Source of the DNA: Porcipelethomonas sp964621265 | GTDB lineage: Bacteria; Bacillota; Clostridia; Oscillospirales; Ruminococcaceae | Assembly: GCA_964621265.1 (NCBI GenBank) | Contig: CAZULQ010000015.1 | Location: 1 to 46,505, forward strand | Reading direction: 5' to 3' | DNA: 46,505 nucleotides | Shown: in pieces, positions 7,423 to 15,058 of the stretch | Position numbering within the stretch: position 1 is the first letter of the stretch | Layout of the letters: the number at the start of each line of letters is the position of its first letter | Position numbers and translations under genes: made by a program | The notes under the pieces: generated by a model | Told to the model about the DNA's origin: nothing | What the model saw: the letters and a program-made list of their open reading frames with translations, nothing else | Databases searched by the model: none

Positions 7423-8751
7423 ATGGCATTACCGGTTGTTGCTGTTGTAGGACGTCCTAACGTTGGTAAATCAACTCTTTTTAATAAATTAATTGGTCAG
7501 AGACTTTCTATTGTAGAAGACACTCCGGGTGTTACCCGTGACAGAATCTATTCCAAGTGTGAATGGCGTTCAAGAGAATTTATGGTGGTTGACACGGGCG
7601 GTATCGAGCCTGATTCTGACGATATCATTCTCTCACAGATGAGACGTCAGGCAGAGCTTGCTATTGAGCGTGCTGATGTTATCGTTCTTGTAACGGATAT
7701 CAGATGCGGCGTTACAGCAAGTGACCAGGACGTTGCGGCTATGCTTTTAAAGAGCGGAAAGCCTGTTGTACTCGGCGTTAATAAGTGTGATACGCTTGGT
7801 GAACCGCCTGTTGAACTGTATGAGTTCTATAATCTCGGACTTGGTGAGCCGTTCCCGATTTCTTCTCAGCACGGTCACGGAACAGGAGACCTTCTTGATG
7901 AAATATTCAAGTATTTTCCTGATGACAAGACTGAGGACTATGATGATGAATATATCAAGGTAGCCGTAATCGGTAAGCCTAACGTTGGTAAGTCATCGCT
8001 TGTAAATAAAATTGCGGGTGAGGAAAGAGCGATTGTTTCAAATATTGCAGGTACTACCCGTGACGCAACAGACAGCGTAGTAGAAAATGAATATGGCAAG
8101 TTCGTGTTCATTGACACAGCAGGTATCAGAAAAAAATCTAAGGTTAATGAAAAAATTGAGCATTACAGCGTTCTGCGTGCTTACATGGCAGTTGACAGGG
8201 CAGATGTGTGCGTAATCGTAATTGACGCTGAGGTTGGATTCACAGAACAGGACTCAAAAATTGCAGGTTATGCCCATGAACAGGGCAAGGCTTCGATTGT
8301 TGCCGTGAATAAATGGGACGCAATTGAGAAAGATAACCATACAATGAAGGACTATGAAACCAAGCTTCAGAATGACTTCAGCTTTATGTCATATGTTCCG
8401 TTCCTGTTTATTTCAGCCAAGACAGGACAGCGTATAAACAAGCTGTTCGAGACAATCAAGTATGTAAACGAACAGAACGCAATCAGAATTTCAACAGGTA
8501 TGCTCAACGACGTTCTGGCATATGCTACTACAAGAGTACAGCCACCGTCAGACAAGGGCAGAAGACTGAAAATCTACTACATGACTCAGGCTTCAACAAA
8601 GCCGCCGACATTCGTTACATTCGTAAACAGAGCGGATTTGTTCCACTTCTCATATCAGAGATATCTTGAAAACCAGATAAGGTCAACCTTTGGTCTTTCG
8701 GGTACTCCTGTGAGATTTGTAATCAGAGAAAGAAACGATAAGGATAAATAA
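7423..8751 (+). CDS. der: ribosome-assembly GTPase Der (EngA)
   Basis: A 442-residue GTPase with two tandem G domains, the mark of Der: GRPNVGKST near residue 10 with DTGG near 58, then GKPNVGKSS near 185 with DTAG near 232. A KH-like domain closes the protein. It acts in maturation of the 50S subunit. An AGGAGAT site precedes the ATG. The plsY start is only 3 bases past its stop, so translation is likely coupled in a DUF512-der-plsY-gpsA operon. Confidence 0.97.
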   Translation: MALPVVAVVGRPNVGKSTLFNKLIGQRLSIVEDTPGVTRDRIYSKCEWRSREFMVVDTGGIEPDSDDIILSQMRRQAELAIERADVIVLVTDIRCGVTASDQDVAAMLLKSGKPVVLGVNKCDTLGEPPVELYEFYNLGLGEPFPISSQHGHGTGDLLDEIFKYFPDDKTEDYDDEYIKVAVIGKPNVGKSSLVNKIAGEERAIVSNIAGTTRDATDSVVENEYGKFVFIDTAGIRKKSKVNEKIEHYSVLRAYMAVDRADVCVIVIDAEVGFTEQDSKIAGYAHEQGKASIVAVNKWDAIEKDNHTMKDYETKLQNDFSFMSYVPFLFISAKTGQRINKLFETIKYVNEQNAIRISTGMLNDVLAYATTRVQPPSDKGRRLKIYYMTQASTKPPTFVTFVNRADLFHFSYQRYLENQIRSTFGLSGTPVRFVIRERNDKDK

Positions 8752-8754
8752 AAT

Positions 8755-9426
8755 ATGATAAATTATGTTTTTGCGATTTTGATAGCCGCAGTTATTTCAT
8801 ACCTTCTCGGTAGCTGTAACAGCGCTATTATAACGGTAAGAATTATGAAGGGTGAGGACGTAAGAAAGTTCGGAAGCGGCAATGCGGGACTTACAAATAC
8901 TCTCAGATGCTTTGGCAAGCTCCCTGCGCTTATAACGCTTATAGGCGACCTTTCAAAGGGTGTTGTAGCCGTGCTCCTCAGCCGTCTTATGTGCCATCTG
9001 CTTGACGCAGGCATAGGAGGCGGAGATGTAAGATACATCGGCTATATAGCAGGCTTTTTTGCGGTAATCGGACACATTTTCCCGATTTACTATGGCTTTA
9101 AGGGCGGCAAGGGCGTGCTTGTGGGAGTTTCACTTTTCATAGTTATCGACCCTGTCGCATTCGGTATACTGATACTGATTTTTGCGCTTATTCTGACTAT
9201 TTCAAAGTACGTTTCACTTTCCTCGATAATAGCGGCGGCATCAGCACCGATTGTAACGTTCCTGCTTCACTATTTCATTGAGGATACGTCACTTAACCTT
9301 TCGCTTGTCCACACTGTTTTAACAGTGCCGATTGCACTTACAATCATCTACATGCACAAGTCGAACATTGAGAGACTCAGAAACGGCAACGAAAACAAAT
9401 TTTCATTCAAAAAGAAAGAAGGCTGA
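8755..9426 (+). CDS. plsY: acyl-phosphate:glycerol-3-phosphate acyltransferase
   Basis: An integral membrane protein of 223 residues that transfers an acyl group from acyl phosphate to glycerol 3-phosphate, the first step of phospholipid synthesis. Visible PlsY signatures are SYLLGSCNSAII, the GSGNAGLTNTLR loop near residue 42 and a glycine-rich FKGGKGV loop near 118. Several hydrophobic helices fill the rest. It lies between der and gpsA, and gpsA supplies its substrate, a functional pairing that is common in Firmicutes. Confidence 0.95.
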   Translation: MINYVFAILIAAVISYLLGSCNSAIITVRIMKGEDVRKFGSGNAGLTNTLRCFGKLPALITLIGDLSKGVVAVLLSRLMCHLLDAGIGGGDVRYIGYIAGFFAVIGHIFPIYYGFKGGKGVLVGVSLFIVIDPVAFGILILIFALILTISKYVSLSSIIAAASAPIVTFLLHYFIEDTSLNLSLVHTVLTVPIALTIIYMHKSNIERLRNGNENKFSFKKKEG

Positions 9427-9430
9427 GAAA

Positions 9431-10429
9431 ATGGCGAAGATTACAATTTTAGGCTCGGGCGGCTTTGGAATAAGTCTTGCTGTAATGCTTGACAGACTTG
9501 GTCACGATGTAACAGTATGGTCTGCATTTGAAAAAGAAATTGAAGATATAAGAAAAGACGGCGAACATAAGGCAAAGCTTCCTGGCGTAAAAATCCAGGA
9601 AAGCGTTAAGTTCACAGCTGATATTTCAAAGGCAGAGGGAAGCGATATCGTACTGCTTGGTATTCCTTCACCTTTTGTAAGGGACGTAATCAAAAAGGTT
9701 GCGCCTTACATTACAGAAAAAACTGTTATAGTAAATACAAGCAAGGGGCTTGAAAACGGAAGTCTGAAGCTTATAAGCGATGTAATCGGTGAGGAAGTGC
9801 CGAATTCTCCGCTTGTTATTCTTTCAGGTCCGTCACACGCTGAAGAGGTTGCAAGAGGAGTACCTACAACTATTGTAGCGGCTTCAGATAATCTTGAAGC
9901 TGCTGAATATGTTCAGGAGATTATGAGCAGTAACGTGTTCAGAATTTACATTAATGATGATGTTATCGGATGTGAAATTGGCGGAGCGCTCAAAAATATC
10001 ATTGCTGTATGTGCAGGTATCTGCGATGGTCTTAACTATGGCGATAACACCAAGGCAGCACTTATGACAAGAGGTATTACTGAAATCGGAAGACTTGGCG
10101 TTGCAATGGGTGCAAAAGCGTCTACATTCAATGGACTTACAGGTATAGGTGACCTTATCGTAACATGTACAAGTATGCACAGTCGTAACAGACGTGCAGG
10201 TATTCTCATCGGTCAGGGCGTTAGCCCGCAGGAAGCTGTAAAGCTTGTCGGTACGGTTGAAGGCTATAACTGCTGCCGTGTGGCGCTGGAGCTTGCAAGA
10301 AAAGTCGGCGTTTCAATGCCGATTACAGAACAGCTTGATGAAGTACTTTTCAATAACGGCAACGTTAAGGATTCACTCAGTAAGCTTATGTCAAGACCTA
10401 AAAAATCAGAAACAGAACAGTTTATATAA
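9431..10429 (+). CDS. gpsA: glycerol-3-phosphate dehydrogenase [NAD(P)+]
   Basis: A 332-residue cytosolic enzyme reducing dihydroxyacetone phosphate to glycerol 3-phosphate for PlsY. It opens with the nucleotide-binding motif ILGSGGFGISLA. The catalytic-lysine region GALKNIIAVCAGICDG lies near residue 190, and the substrate-binding stretch GLTGIGDLIVTCTS near 235. I take the ATG at 9431, 4 bases after the plsY stop and behind AGAAGG. Further upstream starts would lie inside plsY and add a basic tail that the family lacks. A bidirectional terminator follows. Confidence 0.96.
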   Translation: MAKITILGSGGFGISLAVMLDRLGHDVTVWSAFEKEIEDIRKDGEHKAKLPGVKIQESVKFTADISKAEGSDIVLLGIPSPFVRDVIKKVAPYITEKTVIVNTSKGLENGSLKLISDVIGEEVPNSPLVILSGPSHAEEVARGVPTTIVAASDNLEAAEYVQEIMSSNVFRIYINDDVIGCEIGGALKNIIAVCAGICDGLNYGDNTKAALMTRGITEIGRLGVAMGAKASTFNGLTGIGDLIVTCTSMHSRNRRAGILIGQGVSPQEAVKLVGTVEGYNCCRVALELARKVGVSMPITEQLDEVLFNNGNVKDSLSKLMSRPKKSETEQFI

Positions 10430-10432
10430 AAG

Positions 10433-10461
10433 AAAACAGAGGCTTTTAAGGCCTCTGTTTT
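10433..10461 (+). terminator. bidirectional terminator between gpsA and ispE
   Basis: An 11-bp perfect stem, AAAACAGAGGC (10433-10443) with GCCTCTGTTTT (10451-10461), and a 7-base loop. T-rich sequence follows on both strands, so it serves the two convergent transcripts. Confidence 0.9.
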
Positions 10462-10466
10462 TTATC

Positions 10467-11336
10467 TTATAAAATAATAATACTCTCAGGCTCAGCACGA
10501 CAGTACTCCGCAAAAGGATATCTCTCCTTAAGTCTCTGAGCACAGCTTAAAGCTGAATCCTTATCCGGGAAAATCCCGAAAACCGATGAACCGCTTCCGC
10601 TCATGATTGCATTAATTGCACCCATATCAGTCATTTCCGCCTTGATATTTGTAACATCATCAGTTTCAGTTACAGCTTCAAAGAGATTTTCGCAAAGCTC
10701 ACATTTTTCAATGAACTTTCCGTCATCAATTGCTTTAAGCAGCTTTCTGGTATCAGGGTGATGCGGTTTGGCAAGCATGTCGATTTTCTTGTAGGCTTCA
10801 GGAGTCGATATTCCCGATGCACCCTTTGCAATAACAAGATTTACTTTCGGAATATATCTCACAGACTGAATTTTTTCACCGATACCGCTTACATATGCTG
10901 TGCCGCCCACTGTAAAAAACGCAGTATCAGCACTGACTTTTCCGCCAAGCTCTGTGAGTTTTCTGCCGTTTAAGCGAGTGTTGTAAAGCCTGTTCATGGC
11001 ATATAGCACGCCAGCACCGTCTGAGCTTCCGCCGCCAAGTCCAGCCTGTGACGGAATCTTCTTTTCGATGTGGATTGCAACACCGCCCTGAATGCCTGTT
11101 TCACTATAGAAAAGCTCTGCCGCTTTATAGGCGATGTTTCGCTGGTCGCACGGCATATCAGGGTCATCGCCCGTAATGATTATTTCAGCGGTATCAAGCT
11201 TTTTTACAGTTATAGTATCGTATATACCAACGCTCTGAAAAATACTTTCAATATTATGGTATCCGTCCTCACGCTTTCCTGTTACATCAAGTGTGAGATT
11301 GATTTTTGCCGATACCTTTAATTTTACTGTATCCAT
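10467..11336 (-). CDS. ispE: 4-diphosphocytidyl-2-C-methyl-D-erythritol kinase
   Basis: A 289-residue GHMP-family kinase that phosphorylates CDP-methylerythritol in the non-mevalonate isoprenoid pathway. It shows AKINLTLDVTGKREDGYHNIES at the N terminus (residues 9 on), the ATP-binding IPSQAGLGGGSSDGA near 95, and the C-terminal GSGSSVFGIF motif. I choose the ATG at 11336, which follows GAGAGGT. The longer frame to 11372 would overlap the upstream aminotransferase. It is the last gene of the minus-strand operon, 10 bases after the aminotransferase stop. Confidence 0.95.
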   Translation of the reverse strand: MDTVKLKVSAKINLTLDVTGKREDGYHNIESIFQSVGIYDTITVKKLDTAEIIITGDDPDMPCDQRNIAYKAAELFYSETGIQGGVAIHIEKKIPSQAGLGGGSSDGAGVLYAMNRLYNTRLNGRKLTELGGKVSADTAFFTVGGTAYVSGIGEKIQSVRYIPKVNLVIAKGASGISTPEAYKKIDMLAKPHHPDTRKLLKAIDDGKFIEKCELCENLFEAVTETDDVTNIKAEMTDMGAINAIMSGSGSSVFGIFPDKDSALSCAQRLKERYPFAEYCRAEPESIIIL

Positions 11337-11346
11337 ATTATACCTC

Positions 11347-12513
11347 TCAGAGCGTTTTGAGGAACGCTTCAATGCGGCTGAGTGCTTCTCTGAGGTGCTT
11401 TAAGGAGTAAGCATAGGAAACTCTTATAAAGCCCTCTCCGCTTTCGCCGAAGGCATTTCCCGGAACGACAGCAACCTTCTGTGATTCAAGGAGCTTTTCA
11501 CAGAATTCTTCGCTTGTCATACCTGTGCTCTTGATGCACGGGAATACATAGAAAGCGCCCTCAGGGTTAAAGCAGGTAAGGCCCATTCTGTTGAAGCTTT
11601 CAACGAGAAGTCTGCGTCTTATGTTGTATTCATTCACCATATCCTGAACCTCACGGTCGCAGTTTCTGAGCGCTTCAATAGCCGCATACTGGCTGATTGT
11701 AGGTGAGCACATGATTGCATACTGGTGAATTTTATAGATTTGTTCAACAATTGGCTCGGGAGCCGCAAGATAGCCAAGTCTCCAGCCTGTCATGGCAAAC
11801 GCCTTTGAAAAGCCGTTAATGTGGATTGTGCGCTCTCTCATACCGTCAAGCTCTGCAATTGAGCAGTGCTTTCTGCCGTAGGTAAGTTCAGCGTAGATTT
11901 CATCTGAAAGCACCATGATATTTGTGCCACGCAATACTTCAGCGATTTTTTCAAGGTCTTCTCTTGTCATAATTCCACCTGTCGGATTGTTCGGGAAAGG
12001 CAGAATTAGAAGCTTTGTTTTGTCTGTTATCTTTTCTTTGAGAATCTCAGGTGTAAGCTTGAAGTTGTCTTCAATGCGTGTGTTAAGCGGTACAGCAACA
12101 CCGCCTGTAAGCTCAACCATAGGTGCATAGCAGACAAATGACGGCTCAACGATAAGCACTTCATCGCCTGGGTTTACAAGTGCTCTGATTGAAATATCAA
12201 TTGCTTCTGAGCCGCCGACTGTTACCAGTACTTCATGCTCATAGTTATAGGAAACACCGATTTTTCTCTTGATATATTTTGCAATTTCTTCACGAAGCTC
12301 AGCCAGACCTGAGTTTGCGGAATAGATAATACGCTTTTTCTCAAGCGTGTCAATAGCTGTTTTTCTGATTGCCCACGGAGTCTGGAAGTCAGGCTCGCCG
12401 ACGCCGAGGCTGATAACGTTATCCATTGAAGCCGCAAGGTCGAAAAACTTTCTGATACCCGATGGCTTAATGTTTTTTATCTTGTCTGAAAGTACTTCAT
12501 CATAATTAATCAC
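11347..12513 (-). CDS. class I/II PLP-dependent aminotransferase
   Basis: A 388-residue fold-type I aminotransferase of the aspartate/aromatic (AspC/PatA-like) group. The pyridoxal-phosphate lysine sits in NGFSKAFAMTGWRLGY near residue 235. Other marks are FPNNPTGG near 175 and the substrate carboxylate-binding RVSYA arginine near 370. The exact amino acid substrate cannot be read from sequence. Its ATG overlaps the stop of the Lrp-family gene by 4 bases (ATGA), so translation is coupled and the regulator probably controls or responds to the same amino acid. Confidence 0.92.
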   Translation of the reverse strand: MINYDEVLSDKIKNIKPSGIRKFFDLAASMDNVISLGVGEPDFQTPWAIRKTAIDTLEKKRIIYSANSGLAELREEIAKYIKRKIGVSYNYEHEVLVTVGGSEAIDISIRALVNPGDEVLIVEPSFVCYAPMVELTGGVAVPLNTRIEDNFKLTPEILKEKITDKTKLLILPFPNNPTGGIMTREDLEKIAEVLRGTNIMVLSDEIYAELTYGRKHCSIAELDGMRERTIHINGFSKAFAMTGWRLGYLAAPEPIVEQIYKIHQYAIMCSPTISQYAAIEALRNCDREVQDMVNEYNIRRRLLVESFNRMGLTCFNPEGAFYVFPCIKSTGMTSEEFCEKLLESQKVAVVPGNAFGESGEGFIRVSYAYSLKHLREALSRIEAFLKTL

Positions 12514-12989
12514 GGAGCAAAGAAACCCCTTTCATCTTTATCTTCTGTCTCAATAAAAATACCCTTTTCCTTGTATGTTTTAAGAAGGAAGTGAGTAGCA
12601 GTTGAGAGAACGCCTTCAATTGTAGAAAGACGCTGTGCTACGAAAAGTGCAATCTCCTGGAGATTTCTGCCCTTTACAGTAACAGAAAGGTCGTATGAAC
12701 CTGAAAGGAGCGAAATGCTGTCAACCTCGTCATACATCATGATAGTCTTTGCAATCTTGTCAAAGCCGCTGTCACGCTGAGGAGTAACCTTAAGTTCAAT
12801 GATAGCAGTAACCATATCCTTGTCTATAACGCTGTCGTCGAGAATAAGGCTGTAGCCCTTAATAATACCGTCCTTTTCGAGCTTATCAATCTGTGCGGCA
12901 ACGTCATCGGCAGTTGTGCCGAGCATTGTCGCAAGCTCTTCATTTGAAAATCTTGCGTTCTGATTAAGAAGCTTTATTAATTCGTTCAT
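12510..12989 (-). CDS. Lrp/AsnC family transcriptional regulator
   Basis: A 159-residue DNA-binding regulator. The N-terminal winged helix-turn-helix (about residues 1-60, with FSNEELATMLGTTADDVAAQIDKL) is followed by the RAM ligand-binding domain (about 65-140, with GSYDLSVTVKG). Proteins of this family bind amino acids and act as dimers or octamers. It is coupled to the downstream aminotransferase through a 4-base overlap and preceded by GGAGGT, 14 bases after the PHP gene. The acidic C-terminal tail beyond residue 145 is an extension over the usual length. Confidence 0.92.
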   Translation of the reverse strand: MNELIKLLNQNARFSNEELATMLGTTADDVAAQIDKLEKDGIIKGYSLILDDSVIDKDMVTAIIELKVTPQRDSGFDKIAKTIMMYDEVDSISLLSGSYDLSVTVKGRNLQEIALFVAQRLSTIEGVLSTATHFLLKTYKEKGIFIETEDKDERGFFAP

Positions 12990-13003
12990 GTTTTATACCT
13001 CCG

Positions 13004-13846
13004 TTAAATACTGAGAAAATAAGGCTTTCTGCCTTTAAAATAAGCAATTTTGTCAAAGCCTGCCTGCTTTGCAATTTCAATTCCCTGCGAAACGCCCTTT
13101 GCAAGGTCGGCGGTTGAATGTGCGTCCGAGCCGATTGTGATAATCTCTCCGCCAAGCTGACGGTAAAGCTTCACATACTGAAGCGTCGGGAAAGTATCGC
13201 CGTATTTCTGGCGCAGACCCGATGTATTGATTTCAATGCCCTTTCCGTTTTCGATTACAGCCCTGAATATTGCCTCAATAGCGTCAGTATATGGGTTCAT
13301 GTCAACCTCTATGCCGTATTCGCCCTGAATGTATCTGAGTGCATAGGTAATGTGACCCAATACGTCATATTTTCCCCACTTTGCAATTTTCAGAATTTCC
13401 CCGAAATCCTTTTCAAGCAGTCCCGGAACGTTTTCCTTTGTGTATTCAAGAAAAGCAAAGTCGTCATGCTTTGGCATTTCGTGCATTGATGCTATCACGA
13501 AGTCAAGACGGCTGTCAGAGAGAATTTTCTCTGTAACGTCCATGTCGGAAAGCGGCTGACCGAGTTCAATTCCGCAGATGAGATTTAATTTGTCCTTGTA
13601 GATTTCTTTGGCGGAAGTTATTTCCGCCATTGAGCTTTCATAAGCCTTGCCGAAGCAGTAGTCATCATATTTCTGCTCAAAGTCGATTATGTAGTGTTCC
13701 TTTTCATAGAATCTGTTGACTTCACAATGGTCGGTAATCGCCATTGCATCAAGTCCGAGCTGCATGGCTCGTTCACAGCGTTCGATAACTGTGTCGTTAT
13801 CTGCGTCAAAGGAATTGCGTGAATGCGTATGACAATCAATAAGCAT
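13004..13846 (-). CDS. PHP-domain phosphoesterase, histidinol-phosphatase (HisJ/HisK) type
   Basis: A 280-residue PHP-family metal-dependent phosphatase. Metal-binding motifs are CHTHS at the N terminus (residues 4-8), TDHCE near 39, a central SMHEMPKHD near 130, and C-terminal GSDAHS. HisJ-type members remove phosphate from histidinol phosphate, the penultimate stage of histidine synthesis. No other his genes are here, so a different small phosphate substrate is possible. It is the first gene of the minus-strand operon PHP-lrp-aminotransferase-ispE. GGAGGT precedes the ATG. Confidence 0.88.
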   Translation of the reverse strand: MLIDCHTHSRNSFDADNDTVIERCERAMQLGLDAMAITDHCEVNRFYEKEHYIIDFEQKYDDYCFGKAYESSMAEITSAKEIYKDKLNLICGIELGQPLSDMDVTEKILSDSRLDFVIASMHEMPKHDDFAFLEYTKENVPGLLEKDFGEILKIAKWGKYDVLGHITYALRYIQGEYGIEVDMNPYTDAIEAIFRAVIENGKGIEINTSGLRQKYGDTFPTLQYVKLYRQLGGEIITIGSDAHSTADLAKGVSQGIEIAKQAGFDKIAYFKGRKPYFLSI

Positions 13847-13912
13847 TAAGACCTCCGTAAAGTCCGCCGTAAAAACGGCTGAATTTCATGATTTATAAAA
13901 AATCATACTATC

Positions 13913-13918
13913 ATTATA
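13913..13918 (-). promoter_or_regulatory. extended -10 promoter of the PHP-lrp-aminotransferase-ispE operon
   Basis: On the minus strand TATAAT is preceded by TGC, the extended -10 form; no good -35 box lies 16-18 bases upstream. The same TGC-TATAAT form recurs before the minus-strand genes at 14768 and 20883. Confidence 0.55.
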
Positions 13919-13983
13919 GCATAAAACGTATAAAAAAACTATAATTTTTGTAAAAAAAATCTGAATAAAAAAATACAGCAGTA

Positions 13984-14012
13984 TTGACGGTGCGAATCTG
14001 GCATGATATAAT
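13984..14012 (+). promoter_or_regulatory. promoter of the GNAT gene
   Basis: TTGACG (13984-13989), a 17-base spacer and TATAAT (14007-14012), placed 21 bases before the start codon. It is divergent from the PHP operon promoter. Confidence 0.85.
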
Positions 14013-14033
14013 AAGCCTGAAAGGGGTGTCTGT

Positions 14034-14456
14034 ATGAAATACAAAATCGTTGAAAACAGCCTTAAAACTGAGGATTTTCTTAATCTTTTTGAAAGTGCTG
14101 GCTGGGGCAGACCGCTTTATGACATTGCCGAAACATCTATAAAAAACAGCTACGCTACATTCTGCGTCATGGATGGGGATAAGGTTATCGCAATGTCAAG
14201 ACTTCTCGGTGACGGCGGTATGGCGTTTTTCCTCAAAGACCTTGTAGTACTGCCTGAATACCAGGGGCAGGGGATAGGGAAAATGCTGCTTACCTACATG
14301 GAGGAATTTATAAAAACACAGATAAAGCCTGGCTGGGAGGCACGCTTTCAGCTTATGAGCGCAAAGGGAAAGGAGCCGTTTTACAATAAAATCGGCTATA
14401 CTCAGCACCCTCATGAGCATAGCGGAGCAGGCTTTACGAAAATGATTGTAAAATAA
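14034..14456 (+). CDS. GNAT family N-acetyltransferase
   Basis: A 140-residue acetyl-CoA-dependent acetyltransferase. The acetyl-CoA-binding motif A is visible as LPEYQGQGIGKML near residues 73-87 (Q/RxxGxG/A). The substrate cannot be predicted. AAAGGGGTG precedes the ATG. It is a single-gene transcript between a strong promoter and a bidirectional terminator. Confidence 0.9.
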   Translation: MKYKIVENSLKTEDFLNLFESAGWGRPLYDIAETSIKNSYATFCVMDGDKVIAMSRLLGDGGMAFFLKDLVVLPEYQGQGIGKMLLTYMEEFIKTQIKPGWEARFQLMSAKGKEPFYNKIGYTQHPHEHSGAGFTKMIVK

Positions 14457-14458
14457 AA

Positions 14459-14487
14459 AATGGCGGTTTATTACCGCCATTGATTTT
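14459..14487 (+). terminator. bidirectional terminator between GNAT and DUF1294 genes
   Basis: AATGGCGGT (14459-14467) pairs with ACCGCCATT (14473-14481) around the loop TTATT. T-rich tails lie on both sides, so it serves both convergent genes. Confidence 0.85.
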
Positions 14488-14768
14488 TACCAGAGCTTAT
14501 ATACTGCAAATGCAATTGCCGCAATATGCAGTATCAGCATAATCGGAACAGTTATGTAAAACTTAGCATGCTGTGTCTTGTGGCGAAACGCCTTCATAGC
14601 CGCAAATGCACCAAAGCTTCCGCCTAAGAATGAAACAGTCAGAAGGGTTGCTTCGGGAATACGCCATTTTTTCTTTATCGCCTTTCTCTTGTCAATAAAA
14701 TACATAATAAATGCGACAAGGCTCATGATAACAAAAAAGAGTATGATAAATTTTAATTCAAATTTCAT
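14487..14768 (-). CDS. DUF1294 family small membrane protein
   Basis: A 93-residue protein with hydrophobic segments at about 5-25, 42-60 and 70-92. The central motif GGSFGAFAAMKAFRHKTQHAKF is the DUF1294 signature. The function of the family is not known to me. GAGGTG precedes the ATG. An extended -10 (TGC-TATAAT, complement of 14795-14800) lies just upstream, and transcription is divergent from the riboswitch-controlled ATPase. Confidence 0.85.
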   Translation of the reverse strand: MKFELKFIILFFVIMSLVAFIMYFIDKRKAIKKKWRIPEATLLTVSFLGGSFGAFAAMKAFRHKTQHAKFYITVPIMLILHIAAIAFAVYKLW

Positions 14769-14839
14769 GTCAGCACCTCGTTTATTTTTGTTTATTATAG
14801 CATTTTAAAAGAAAAGTGTCAATTTTTTTGAAAAAGTAC

Positions 14840-14868
14840 TTGACAAACTTAAAAAAATATTGTAATAT
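14840..14868 (+). promoter_or_regulatory. promoter of the riboswitch-ATPase transcript
   Basis: TTGACA (14840-14845), a 17-base spacer and TAATAT (14863-14868). Transcription would begin near 14875, immediately before the aptamer. Confidence 0.85.
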
Positions 14869-14875
14869 ATAAAGG

Positions 14876-14978
14876 CAATAAAGGGGAGTAGCCGGCGGTT
14901 AAAACCCGTTTATGTTACGTCAGTACACGACTGGACTTATTCAGTCCGTAGCATATCTAAACGGCAAGACTTTTGTTG
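14876..14978 (+). ncRNA. yybP-ykoY (Mn2+) riboswitch aptamer
   Basis: The two conserved aptamer strands are present: AAAGGGGAGTAGC (14880-14892) and GGCAAGAC (14963-14970), with an ACGTCA segment and a variable hairpin (GACTGGAC...GTCC) between. P1 can form from CAATAAAG (14876-14883) and TTTTGTTG (14971-14978). The class senses Mn2+ and usually turns on Mn2+ export genes; the best-studied aptamer, from Lactococcus yoaB, also precedes a P-type ATPase. Confidence 0.93.
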
Positions 14979-15028
14979 AAATCAATTGGCACGATTTTTT
15001 ACAGTTGGTTTCAGCAAGGGTCTTTTTT
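14973..15028 (+). terminator. riboswitch expression-platform terminator
   Basis: TTGTTGAAATCAATTG (14973-14988) pairs over 16 positions (three G-U pairs) with CAGTTGGTTTCAGCAA (15002-15017), then GGGTC and six T residues. Its 5' arm shares TTGTTG (14973-14978) with the aptamer P1 3' strand, so the two folds exclude each other at that point: an ON switch with metal bound. Confidence 0.85.
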
Positions 15029-15058
15029 ATTGCCCTGATGAAAAAAGGAGAGTTGTTT

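Noticed and set aside
14912..15058. Upstream in-frame start that would extend the P-type ATPase by 49 residues
   Set aside because: The extension runs through the riboswitch aptamer and terminator and matches no ATPase N terminus; ATG at 15059 has a proper ribosome binding site.
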